From: Saururus chinensis
Taxonomy: Eukaryota > Streptophyta > Magnoliopsida > Piperales > Saururaceae
DNA: 64,000 nucleotides
Assembly (NCBI GenBank): GCA_035235625.1
Contig: CP141141.1
Coordinates: 4,516,968 to 4,580,967, forward strand
Direction of reading: 5' to 3'
Numbering within the stretch: position 1 is the first letter of the stretch; the number at the start of each line of letters is the position of its first letter. A model generated the notes under the pieces. The model made no database searches and was not told where the DNA came from. It saw only the letters and a program-made list of their open reading frames with translations. The position numbers were made by a program, and so were the translations under genes. Shown in pieces: positions 47,701 to 59,576 of this stretch.

Positions 47701-48764
47701 CATGTGTGTGTGATAGACATACATATATATGATAGCTATACGCCTGTGCGATGGATACATGTGTATGTGTGTGGAGCATATGTATGGGCGATGGATGGTA
47801 AGAGGTGATAGAGGGTTTGGTATGGAGTTAAATGTGGATGTGTAAGTGTATGATGGAAGATAGAGGAAGTAAGTTTGACGGGCGAGGATTGGAGTGGATT
47901 GGTTTGGATCAGAGTGTATGTTGGGGGATTGTCAAACAGTAAGAGTGTTGCATAATTATACAAGCATAATGTACAAATTATGAAGTAAAAAGTAAGCATA
48001 ATAAGTGACGTATAATTAGTAAGAGGGTATAACTGGGTTCGGCTCTGAGGATCTCAATTTGATGACTTCCGAGTAATATGTTTTGGCCATAAGGTGGATG
48101 GCGGAAATTGTATGAATACATAAGGATTTGTGTATGGTGAGCTATGTTGTGTGTTGGATGGGTTAAGTGAAGTCTGTTGCCTTAATAAACTAGGGTTTCG
48201 GATCGGGTTTAATTTCGTTTTGATCAGTGGAGCATTGTATGTTTGAGATTTTTGTGGCATAATTGTACCGCATAACTTACTTAATTCAAACTTCAATTAT
48301 AAATAAAACTAATGATAGCATTGTGAGTTTGAGACTTGAGGGTTTGACGGATTAAGTTTTGTATTTGAGCTAGCCGATAATGAGTTAACTAAGCATTTTA
48401 CATGTCTTGTCATGGTGTTTATCCTACGAAATGTTGTTTGTGTGCTATATTGAGCCTCAGATGTCTGATGCTCTGTTGAGAGCGATGTATGTTTTCGATT
48501 TGGTCCGTGTGTTGTATGAAGCCCACATGTTTGATGCTCTATGGAGAACGTTGTATGATTATGCCTAAGAGTGGTATTGTATGATTTCTGGCCAATAATG
48601 ACATTGTATGATTTCTACCCAAGAGTGGCACTGGCATTATATGACCCCTAGAGTGTGGGCAATTGTATGACCCCTTATGCGTGAGTGTTTATGTTTGCGC
48701 GCTCAGGTAAATAGTATCATAGACCTGCTCTTACCTGTTTGATCATGTGCCCCATGAGCATTGG

Positions 48765-51700
48765 TGTCACGCCCCGGTGATGCTCGATCCGAGCCAAACC
48801 CGGTCCAAGGGCCGGTCAAGAGCACGAGGGCGACGAAGGGAAATTGAGAAACGATCTAGCGGAAGACTTAACCCTAACCACGGGCGATTAACAGAAATTA
48901 CAGAGTACGCACAATCCTTTGAGCAAGAGTAAATAAGAAGGAAAGAAAGAGAGTTGCTTATCACAAAGTAAACAACTAATCTCAAACCCACATGCTTAGT
49001 TAACTAAAGCCCACACTGGCTCAAAATAAGTCTTAAGCAATACAACTGTAAAATGTGACATAAATCCAAATCGACAAAGAACCCTACACAAAGGTTCTAA
49101 ACATAAGACATAAAACCAAAGGAAAATAAGTCACACAACGATCTCCACGATCACATCCAAGTCATCTCCGACCTTTCCTCAAAGAGGAGATCTTGTCCGT
49201 CTGCGTGTCACACCATGCAACCCCAAATCAAAACACAAGAAAGAGGGGTGAGTTTAACAAACTCAGCAATAGTTTTTGATATCACTATCAACATCGAAAA
49301 TACGATAGCATAGCAATATAATCATTCAGGTCAAAGATTGGCAAAGTGCATCGTCTTTTGATCACACATACATATCACTTAGAACTGCATCATAGTGCAT
49401 AATCCACATAATGTCATTAACATCATAACATCCTGCATGAAATATATCTCTAACATACATATTCCATCATGCATCATATCATAACAACCTGCATAAATGT
49501 ATCTCTAACATACATATTCCATCATGCATAGTATCAAAATCAACCTGCATGGATGTATCTCTAACATACATATTCCATCATGCATCATGTCATAATCAAC
49601 CTGCATGAATGTATCTCTAACATACATATTCCATCATGCATCATATCATACTCAACCTGCATGGATGTATTTCTAATATACATATTCCCACATGCATTAT
49701 ATCATAACAACCTTCATGAATGTATCTCTAACATACATATTCCATCATGCATCATATCATCATCAACCTCCATCAAGGAGTAATCACAATCTAGTGTCAC
49801 ACAGACGGGAACATAGACAAGGCCACGAAGGCATGTCATGATCCAAAATTCTACACAAGAATTAAAGAAAGATTGGGGTTGTCAATCCCTAAAGCTGCTC
49901 GCCCTGGACGATCTTGGCTAAGGATGTCCCATTCTCACACAGAGAATCTAGAGCAGGGGTGTTCGCCCAGGGACATCTCCTGCGGTGGAGAGAGCCCGAA
50001 TTCCCACACAGGGAACCCTAGAACACGTGGTAGCGGGTGCACAAGGCATACCACTGGATTCTCAGGGTCCAAATGACACTCATAATAACATTCTCACAAT
50101 CTACAAGACAAGTACACAACTCGTCCCCACATAATTCCATTTAACTAGACTCAACCCAGGGAGTGCACTCATTCCACATAGGAACTCAAATCAAAACATG
50201 TCCTTTCGGACCAATCAATTTTCGATTAATCCACGACTGATCAATCCGGCACACAATTTCCCACATTGCATCCAATCGGTCAAATTCGATTAACCTCGAT
50301 AAAGCCTCAATTGAAAATCCATTTTTATGATGCATGCAGCATGGTACATACTTGGGCAAGGCATACATGAATCCTAATCTATGATAAGTGCTCTCATCAG
50401 CCCCTAATGCATCATTCATAATCACAATATCAAGCTTCAACATCATCATTTAACCCCACATGTGTGTGTACCTAGTAGAAGCATTTCACACAATGCATGT
50501 CAACATGCTTGAAATTAAACTCACGACCACACTACACATATGAATTTCCATCTAAACATGAATTCCAGCGGAAATCATAGAAGAAGAATCGTTGAAATCG
50601 TATCTCAATTCAAAACTCAACCACAAAGGCTAAACACATATAAGATCATTCATTTCATCCTTGAGTCATGACATTCACCAACATCCACACATCAACTAAC
50701 TACATTCTATCATGATAAATCAGTCCATTAATAGGTTGTAGTCCTACTGAAAATATGTTTAACCAAAGGGAATCAGCCATTCATAATTTCAAGATGACAT
50801 TTCCAACATCATGCCACAAAACATAAGTCATTCTATAAATCTCTAATCATATATCCCAACTTCATAACCTTAATAGCATGCATTTCCAGTAGCATAATAT
50901 AGCTCAAAACACTCTACATTCATATAAAATTGGCAAGCTAAAGTGGAATCATTAAAATAAACATCATGCATTAGCACACAATTCTGCTGTGTAGCCGTTC
51001 GAACGCCCTTCAGACCGTTCAATCGGCTAAACGAGAAAAATTCAAATTCACAATTTGGCCGTTCGAACGCCCAACAGGCCGTTCGATTGGCTGAATTGGA
51101 AAACTATCAATCCGACAGTGTTGCCGTTTGAACGCCAGAAGGGCCGTTCAAACGCCAACAAGGCAGAACTGACCATTTTCTTCCTTTCGCAATTTCAAAC
51201 CGAAACATCATTGATAACACTTCAAATCCACATCTAACACCCTAATTATCATCAAAAGTCCTTCATGACTTCCAGAATGTTAAACCATATCATAATAATA
51301 CAAAACCCTAAGAAATCAGGATTAAATATTTCCATTTTCTAATCATGCCATTAACACACCAAATCAAGTAACTCCATTCAAAAATAAGCCAAAAATCAAG
51401 AGTTTTACCATGGATAAACATAAATTTTGAAGATCCATTACCTCAGCACTTGATTAAACTCGGATTGGAGGGTCACCCTTCTTGAAAACCTTAAAAACAC
51501 ATTGAGTTTGAATTAAACTCCATTAAAAATCGATTTACCCAAGAAATCCCTAATTAAAACTTAGATCTAGGGCTTGTTGATAATAAAAATCGAATTTTGA
51601 AGGTTAGGGTTTATAGTAAAACACAAATCAGTAGTAGTTTTTGATGTCCAAAAATGAATTGAAACAAGGGGGAAATGGTAGATTTAGAAGAGATTAAGAA

Positions 51701-52260
51701 GAAACTAGGGTTTAGTGCTTAATTAGAGTAGGCTTACCTTAAACCGTTTCTAATTCTGGCCTAATTGATGATTAAGCCTGACCTCCCTCCTCAGCCTATT
51801 CCTAAAAATGGAAATGGCTCAGGTTTGCCCTTTTATAGTAAGGGTTGGGGTATGTATGGGTAAGTTATGGGGTGTAAATAGGAAAAGTAGGCTAAAAATG
51901 GGTATTTTGCAAATTTAAGCACTAATTAAGTCTAGGAAAATTCTAAAATTTTTTGTATAACCTTAAGTAGATGTCTAGGTTCATTTGACACAAAAACCGA
52001 AGTTTCGACGGTGGGGCCCATTAGGGTCCCGCCAAAACCCTAATTTTTGGAAAAATAGAGAAAATTCCAAAAAATCTCAAAAATTCATATTTGTTTTGAA
52101 ATCACTTAAAACCACTAATATTAAAGTTGATTTTTGTTAAAACCATCAGAAACACTATTTATTTACGAAACCACCGAATAAGATCAGAAAATACGTTAAT
52201 CTCACGATAACCAATAATTAAAGAAAACCAAAAACCGGTTTAGAGATGAGGGTCCTTACA
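48765..52260 (+). mobile_element. Nested 3.5-kb solo LTR
   Basis: The element begins TGTCACGCCCCGGTG and ends GGGTCCTTACA. A perfect 5-bp duplication, ATTGG, lies at 48760-48764 and 52261-52265. Removing it rejoins the outer LTR sequence (CATGAGCATTGG to TGTGCCTTG), which matches the uninterrupted copy near 7600. The start is typical of long plant Ty3/gypsy LTRs. There is no internal domain and no second LTR, so it is a solo LTR younger than the LTR it interrupts. Confidence 0.9.
49429..49770. repeat. Tandem array inside the nested LTR
   Basis: About six units of 57-66 bp, each containing ATCTCTAACATACATATTCC and CATCATGCATCATATCATA with small variations. Non-coding. Confidence 0.85.
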
Positions 52261-52399
52261 ATTGGTGTGCCTTGTATTCAAAAAAGTCCATGGCGTCTAG
52301 TCACTCCCCAGAGGTTAAGGTGATGCCCTAGTAGCATTTTTTTTCATTTTGACTCTGGAGCTTATTAATTGTAATGAGCTTTAGTGGTCGATAATATGT

Positions 52400-52660
52400 G
52401 TACGACTGTATGAGTGAGTATGTATATTTCTAAGTGTAAGTTTCTGAGTAAGACTATAAGAGTATGATTTTGAGCAAGACTATAAGAGTATGATTCTGAG
52501 TACAACTGTAAGAGTATAATTCCGCGTATGACTATAAGAGTATGATTCTGAACAAACCTATAAGTATATGTTTATGAGTAAGACTGTACAAGTAAGGTCG
52601 TATGAGGATGTGTAAGCTTGTACGAGTAAGGTCGTACAAGTATGTGTGAATTATTTGAGT
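52400..52660. repeat. About 30-bp tandem array in the outer LTR
   Basis: Units built on GAGTAAGACTATAAGAGTATGATT repeat eight or more times with substitutions. A shorter, related GTAAGACTGTAA stretch is present at 7745-7815 in the other LTR copy, so the array expanded after the copies diverged. Confidence 0.7.
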
Positions 52661-52763
52661 AAGCGTACAATTATATAAGTAAGTTTATAAGACTCTAATT
52701 AAGAGTGTATGTGTAAGATTGGTTTGATGGTATGCTTTTGGCATGATTGTATGTGTATGCATG

Positions 52764-53704
52764 GATCGCCGTCTCAGTGAGATCTTGCCTAGATCTCTCT
52801 CTCGGCACCTCCACCGAGCTAGGAAATTTGGCAGAGATGTAAATTCAGATTTTGGCGAGATCTCGCCGGGAGAGCCGAGATCTGATGAGACCGGGCTTAG
52901 ATACCAATTTTGAATGGTTAACAGTAACCGGCGACAGATGGAGATGAGTCCAGCATATGAGCAAAGCAACTTCAACACCCTCCTCTAGCCACCACCCGAT
53001 CTTCTCAGTCATCCTCCCTTACCTAATCCGCGGGGTTCCTCCCTCAATTGAGATTCATCCCCAAATCGGCTCTCCAAGGTTTGATCGTCCGAGGATTTTC
53101 GCTTCTTTTCAGTTTCATTTCTTTTTTATGGTGCTGGCTTAGATATCCATCGAGTCCCGTCTGTTGCGTCAAAGGAGATTTTGTCACATCAAAGTCAGAC
53201 CTTGCTCTTGATGCGATCGATTGATGGTTTGGAATTTGGCGGGGATCAGTTGGAGGAACTGTTTATGGGAGTTTCTTGTAATTTTTCTTATGGTTTGTGA
53301 CCAGTGAATTTTGGTGTTTGGATCTCAGTTTCTGGGAGTTTATTCTAGGTTTTCTTATGGTTTGTGACAGGTGAATCAATTTTTCCCATCGTTGCAATTT
53401 TCCCATGAAAGAGGAGGCACATGATTGAACTTCGTATCATATCTCAAGGAATATAAGTAGGTTTTCACATGAGAAGCATTAGAGATGTAAGTTTTATATT
53501 CAGCAAAATGGAGTAATTAATATAGAACATAAATTTTGTCAATAATAATATATACCCACATTGAAAAATGTATTAATTATTTTTTTATAATCACTTGAAC
53601 ACTTGCAATTATTTTACACGATCTCTCCGAGATCTCTTTGAGATCTCTCCGATATCTCGTCTCTTTTGGCTACCGAGTGAGACCGAGATCCGAGACGGCG
53701 AACC
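52764..53704. mobile_element. MITE-like element with CGCCGTCTC ends
   Basis: GATCGCCGTCTC at the left is matched in inverse by GAGACGGCGAACC at the right. ATG lies just outside both ends, as a 3-bp duplication or an extension of the repeat. GAGATCTC-type motifs are dense near both ends. The interior (52920-53400) is gene-like in composition, but the frames (52685-52978, 52957-53142) show no domain. Flanking sequence on both sides is outer LTR. Confidence 0.55.
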
Positions 53705-54240
53705 ATGTGCGTATGTGCATGATTATTATATGTATGTCTGCTTCATGTTTGAGTTGCATGAACACATCTATGTATGGACTTACTGAGTTCACTGTTTAAA
53801 ACTCCTCTACTGGGTATTTTCCTACTGAGTATGAAAATACTCATTACCTATTTTTTAGCCCCGTTATTCGGGAGGCTTTTGGAGGTTTGTGATGGAGAGC
53901 TCAGGGAGATAGATGCTTATTTCTACAGTGGATTGATTCCCTTGGACTCGGGTATATCTTTAACTCACTGTGAGTATTATTTGTGCCACGATCTATTGTA
54001 TTAGATGAGATGAGAATTAAAGTGTTTATGTTTTCTGGAAATGTAATTTGGATCAGACTCTGGACTGTTATGGGACTTGCACTCAGGGATGCCTGAGAGA
54101 GATTTTTATTTAAAGTCTATAATTATAGCAATTTATTCATATGTTTGTTTTCGAGTAGTGCCTAAGGGTGTTTAGTTTGACCATACAATGTTTGAATGAG
54201 TAAAAATTTGTATGGGAAAAACTGGTGTAATTTTTAAATT

Positions 54241-55004
54241 ATAAAGCTCCTCGACTTGTAATGCAAGTAATGACTCTGGACTGTTACCGGAGTCCACTTT
54301 CTATTAGTTGGAAGCATTGTTAGTCCTCCTACTACTAGGTAGGATATCCTCCACCAAGTAGGAATCACTGATCATCAAGATTGAAAACAACACGCCAGCA
54401 AATGCCTCCAACTAACATGTTCATGGAGGATATTTTGGCATACATCATGAGAACCCAGTTAGTTTGGAAATAAGATTTATGAAAAAAAAAGAAAGTGGAT
54501 CTTTTTTATGGTGGGGACCATACACAAAGAAGGGAGGAAATAGCTATAAGCATTCACTACATAACGAGAAGAGGAGCTAACCAACGGGGTGTTACTGGGA
54601 TGGCCGAGTCCACACCTCATGAAGCAGAGGTCATGAGTTTGAACTTCTACTCCCTTGATCATCATCCACATGGATTATATCTTGAATTACCCAGAACATA
54701 TATGTGGGCATTACGTGCTTGACAAAATTGGCAGCAGGATACGGTGTTCTAAGGGGCCAATTTCCTTGCCCGCCCCTTCTAGCCGGGTCCTAAGGACTCA
54801 TATATTACTTGTTATAAATTTTAAAAATAAAAAAAGGCAAAGATGTGTTTCACATTTCTGTCCTTTTTTCCTTCACTTCTAGAGGGAAGATTTTTTGTGT
54901 CCCTTAATATCATGAGTAAAAAAATGAGCCCTTGTTGCAAGTAGTTGCATGGCGTATCTGGTAGAATGGTAAGTGACTGGTTAAAGGGAGGGCCTTGACA
55001 AGCT
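54241..55004. other. Unassigned, with a possible tRNA-derived SINE
   Basis: At 54598-54652 GGGATGGCCGAGTCC and GAGTTTGAACTTC lie at about the spacing of Pol III A and B boxes (TGGCCGAGTGG and GGTTCGAATCC), suggesting an old tRNA-derived SINE. The A-rich stretch at 54818-54838 could be its tail. The B box is diverged and no target duplication was seen. Confidence 0.3.
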
Positions 55005-55012
55005 ATTTTTGG

Positions 55013-55573
55013 TAAGGATGCCACTCTTGGGTGAGGTATATGGTAAAACCCAACCCGACCCTAAGGGGTACATTTGGTTTTCCAAATTCAAACCCGAATA
55101 GAGGTCCAACTGACCCGACTAAAGTTATAAATATAGATTTTTTAATATTTTAATAATAGCTCTTAGTATTGTTTTGAAAGGTAAGAGATAAAACTGAATA
55201 ATTATTTAAAATCTTGTATTTTCTATTCATAATTAAATAATTTTAAAAATAGAAATATATTTAAAATATTTTTTTTTATTCTAAACGGATCGATTAGGTT
55301 CGCATTGGGGTTTGGTGTATTTGGGTTTGATCGGGTTTGGGCTATCATTTCTTAAATGATATCGAGATAAAACTGAATAATTATTTAAAATCTTGTATTT
55401 TTATCATTAATCAAGTAATTTTAAAAAATATTTAAAATATAATTTTTATTCTAAACAGGTCAATTAGGGTTGCGTTTGGGTTTGGTATATTTGGGTTGGA
55501 TCAGGTTTGGACTATCATTTCTTAAATGATATCAAGTTAAGGTTTGGTAAAACATGACCCGACAACATCACTA
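55013..55573. mobile_element. hAT-type MITE (561 bp) with internal duplication
   Basis: The element starts TAAGGATGCCAC and ends GACAACATCACTA, with a perfect 8-bp duplication ATTTTTGG at 55005-55012 and 55574-55581. It shares the GGGTCGGGT/AACCCGA texture of the hAT MITE at 2868-3205. The interior holds a diverged tandem duplication of about 170-180 bp (about 55190-55365 and 55366-55540), each copy with GATAAAACTGAATAATTATT or its neighbour and ending CATTTCTTAAATGATATC. Confidence 0.85.
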
Positions 55574-55581
55574 ATTTTTGG

Positions 55582-56024
55582 TTGCCCAAGCCACATTGCC
55601 ACTTGGAATAAATTCTCATTTTGGGCTGATTATTTATGTCATGAATCAATCCTTTACTCACACCGGGTCGTAGTAGTTGGACCAATCGCAAGGGATCAAA
55701 CCATCAAAGGTGAACGAACGGTTGAAATTCAGCATAATAATAGAAATTGCTTAAGCATTTATTATTAATACTAGTACAAGTGTATGTGCATAATGTACGT
55801 GTTGCACTTCGTAAATTTAGAGTCTTATATTACCATATACAATTGAACTTCAAGTTTAATTATCTTACTTGTTCCATAAATAAAAGGTCATAAATAATTT
55901 TTTTAGTATATTGGGGTTAATTTTTGACTTTTATGACAAAAATGTCAGCCCTCTTTTCACTTTAATAATAGTAGATATATTATTATGTGTGATTTCGGAT
56001 ATATATGACAAAAATATTTACCTT
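55582..56024. other. No gene recognised
   Basis: AT-rich flank of the hAT MITE. The plus-strand frame at 55544-55768 starts within the MITE and is not supported. Confidence 0.3.
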
Positions 56025-56460
56025 CCTTCTCACTCTAATAAGTTTTAAAACAATTATGACTATGAAATTTATATTTTTTATGTGGTAACGAGATTATACT
56101 TATTAGAGAAATCATTGTAATATTTTAGGTCTCTTGAATTCTAAATTAAATAAAAGTTTCTTTAAAAGGGCAATATAGGTATAACATGGAAAAAATAACC
56201 CCCCTTCTTATTTTAATAATAGTATAAGTATATATATGTCATCCTTCTCACTTTAATAAGTTCTAAACCAAATAGGACTATGAAATTCATATTTTTTAAG
56301 TGGCAATAAGGTTATACTTACTCGAAAAATTATTGTAATATTTTAAGTCTCTTGAATTCTAAATTAAGTGTTTCTTTGAAAGGGCAATATGGGCATAGCA
56401 TAACAAAAATCTCCACCCCCTTCTCACTTTAATAATAGTATAGATTTATCTAATTAAGAG
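56025..56460. repeat. 218-bp tandem duplication
   Basis: Two units begin CCTTCTCACT(C/T)TAATAAGTT at 56025 and 56243. They share CTCTTGAATTCTAAATTAA and a terminal AGGGCAATATGGGCATA-like phrase. A third partial copy of CACTTTAATAATAGTA precedes the array near 55957. Confidence 0.85.
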
Positions 56461-57335
56461 TGTTAACATTATTTGAATAAATGGTTTTAAACTCGAACAT
56501 GAATAGTTCATTATTGATAGAAATTAATCAAAGCCTAAAACATCTCCCAAATAGTAGTCCCTGCTCATTCCACAAAGACTCGCCTTCTTCACATGCATCT
56601 ATATCCTAGAGTACTCCATTTATCTAATTAAAACATGTAGAATAATATTGGAAAACAAACACAATGGCATTAAGTGAGAAAATTGCCTAGTAAAGAATAA
56701 TCATCATTATGATCATGATTTTTTATAAGCAAATTATGAATTATTAAATAGAGTATGAGTCATCAAACTTGAATAACATATAAAAACCGTCATATTTCCA
56801 CTTGAAGTGCCAAAATAACCAATAAACTAATCCTCTTGAGTCGCAACACAATCATAAGGCATTGTAAAGTCACAAGATGAAATTACCGTGAGGCAATTTT
56901 AGATTATGCCTTAAATTGATATAGTCTTGTCCTTGTGCTGAAATATAATACTCCGTCTATCTTATATTAATAGTTTTTTTTGGGAAAATAGTAGTTTTTA
57001 TTAAATGGTGAAACCCACACTTAAGAGAAGGGGAAATAAGCTTATGATACTATTTTTTAAGTAGCCAATTACTTAAATTGGACAAAATGAAGCTATTAAT
57101 ATAAAATAAATTTTTTTACCAAATGGAGCTATTAATTTAAGATAAAGGATAACCTAGCACATAATTATCTCATTCAAACATCTTTATTTTTAATATGCAC
57201 ATGACTATTTACTTAAAAACCTTTATTAAGTTTTCTAATTACCCCTTCTATTTCAAGATCTTGTAGGTACATTCAGACATTTCTCAAACATGCGCATCTT
57301 GAAATGCATGTTGGATTATATATAGAGATTGCTTA
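56461..57335. other. No gene recognised
   Basis: AT-rich sequence. A short inverted pair near 56954-57140 (ATCTTATATTAATAG and CTATTAATTTAAGATAAAGG) resembles a Stowaway-like hairpin without certain borders. Confidence 0.3.
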
Positions 57336-58543
57336 CCATAAGGTCAACCTCATGCAAGCTTCCATAAGGTTAATACTTATCAGCTCATTTCTGGAGGACC
57401 TCCATATAAGAGGAATATGTGGCAAAAGCATTTTCTACGCTCCCTACTAATAGTGAGCTAAGCATAATGAATGTATGGGTGCCATTGATATTTGAAATCG
57501 ATAGTGCACGCACTAACACATGTTAGTATCTTTGGCCCTAACATTAATGTGCATTAGTCTGTGAGCCATCGATTTTCTGGATGCACGGCTCCCATGTATT
57601 CCTTATGCTAGGCGCAGATGAGTGACAAATCATAGGGGCAAGCTCCGTGTGAAGTTTGGGCCTATTTCAATAAGTGGAGCCCATGCATCAATGATGGTGA
57701 AAAACCCATTTCATTAAGGATGGTAAAAAAAATTCAACCTCAATTCAATGGTTGGAAATTTATGAGGTTAAATGAATGGATCTTACATGTTAGAATGACC
57801 CCAAATTTAGTAGACCCTCACAATCAAAGGAGATCTTTGAAACCTAGTTGGTCTCACTCTTTTTTGTGACTTTCATAGACCTAAATTAAAAAGTGCAATA
57901 TGAATTTTCATTTTGAAGGCAAGATTGGATAGTGTGATAATAATTCCCCACACATCTAAATGGGCCCAAACTTTGTTGGCCCCTAAGTTTTAGGGTGCTC
58001 TTTTAGTTGCCGTTGTCATGCCTTGTAGAAATATTGACATGATATACATCTAGAAAATCAACCTTAGAGAAGTTTGTGTGAGGTTGATCTTATGTTACAT
58101 ATGAGAAATAAGGACCGACCCATTTAGATGTGTGGGGGCCATTCATCACACTATTCAATCTCGTCTTAAAACTAACAGTTGAGATTTCACTCTTTAATTT
58201 GAGACCATGGAGGTCACAAAAAAAAGTGAAACCAATTTGTGTTTAAAGATCGAAGGTGAGGGTCTACTAAATTTGGGGTCATTCCAATATATAATATTCA
58301 CATTCTTATTTAGCCTCATCAATTTTTTGTCATTAATTTGGGGTTGAATTTTTTGACCATCCTTATGAATGGGCTTTACTTATCAAAATGGGCCCAAATT
58401 TCACATGGAATTTACCTTTATGATTTGTCACTCATCTCCCTTGGTCCCATATTCCTCTTAAATGGAGGTCCCACAAAAATAGGCCAAAAAGTATCAACTT
58501 TACAGAAGCTCACTTGAAGATTAACATGAGCCCGGGCTCACAC
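57336..58543. mobile_element. 1.2-kb foldback element
   Basis: Most of the left half is repeated in inverse in the right half. Pairs include GGACCTCCATATAAGAGGAATATG (57396) with CATATTCCTCTTAAATGGAGGTCC (58447), GTGACAAATCATA with TATGATTTGTCAC, TGACCCCAAATTTAGTAGACCC with its inverse near 58262, and CCCACACATCTAAATGGG with CCCATTTAGATGTGTGGG. Arms are about 450-600 bp. Ends and target duplication are unclear. No transposase. Confidence 0.75.
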
Positions 58544-59576
58544 ATGCTGGCATGAGCCTATACATGGCTAGTTGCCGGATTTCAATTTGATAACCCACAT
58601 CTTAGGAGGCAGGCAGGTTTGGATCACCCTCTTGTCCCTTCTGTTAATCACATCGTCGGATCTCAATCCTCACAACAAGGTGATGATCTTAAATTTTTCT
58701 CTTATATGTGTGTGTGAGAGAGTGAGAGGGAGAGAGAGAGAGGAAGAGAAAATTTTAAGGTCATCACCTAACACTTATATAATATCGGAAGAATACACGT
58801 AACTACTATGTATTATAAAAAAAAGATGGCTAATTTATCACCCCTTTTTTGGGCAGCTCACCCCCTCCTTCAAATTAAATTTTAGCCTTTTACTCCTAAC
58901 TACCCCTCCCTGGGTTATACTTACATATACCCACCCCCTCCTTCCTCATTATTCTCTTGTGTTGGTGTCTTTTTTTGCATTTTGTTTTCTTTTATTTGAA
59001 CCCAATTTGCTAAATTAGAAAAGTTTGGTATTGGTGGGACCCACAAGTGGACCCCACTATCGAAGTCATGATCGGGCTCTATACACAAACACACACACTC
59101 TCTCTCCTCTTACCACAAGTGTTTTCTTTAATTTTTAATTTATTGTATTTGAATATTTGGTTATTAGAAACTTTCCTTATTTGAACCCCATGAAAACTTC
59201 AGGAAATAAATTTGTACCCACCTCCCCTCTCTTTCTCTCTCTGCCACCAATTTTCTCTCTTTATTTCAAGTTCTATTTTCTCTTTATTTAAGGGGCAATT
59301 TACGAATTACCTGGACAAAGATTCACTATTTTCATATTACCTGGATTTGTTCAAAACACATTGCCTACGTATGGATGAAAAGACCCTTCATAAGTGATTC
59401 TCCTCCTTCCCTTCTTCCTCTTTTCCTTCTTCATCCTTCCTCTTCTATCTAGGGTATGCTCAATGCATCCTCTTTCTCCAGCGTCCTTCATCCTCCTCCT
59501 TCCTTCATCCTTCCTCCCAAACTAGAAGAAGTTTGTTCATGTCCCCCTTCTTCGTTCCTCCTCCTTTTTGCTATAC
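58544..59576. other. Intergenic with a GA microsatellite hairpin
   Basis: AAGGTGATGATCTTAAATTTT (58678) and AAAATTTTAAGGTCATCACCT (58749) form a hairpin whose loop holds a GAGA microsatellite (58714-58746). 59400-59560 is CT-rich. No gene supported. Confidence 0.45.

Larger units (their letters stand above)
47230..54240 (+). mobile_element. Outer long LTR, same family as 5361-8566, with nested insertions
   Basis: Outside its insertions this interval is alignable with 6700-8400 of the solo LTR upstream. Shared phrases include GACGGATTAAG, GAGCTAGCCG, GTGCGCTCAGGTAA, CTTACCTGTTTGATCATGTG, AAAGTCCATGGC and CTACTGGGTATTTTC. It is split by a 3.5-kb solo LTR (48765-52260) and by a MITE-like element (52764-53704). 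Neither terminal TG nor CA could be located, so this copy is truncated or diverged at both ends. Confidence 0.65.

Noticed and set aside
47551..48296. Minus-strand Tyr/His/Thr-rich frames
   Set aside because: Translations of short tandem repeats in an LTR.
49429..49783. Evenly spaced repeats suggesting a CRISPR array
   Set aside because: The units are directly adjacent and diverged with no unique spacers, and they lie inside a plant LTR.
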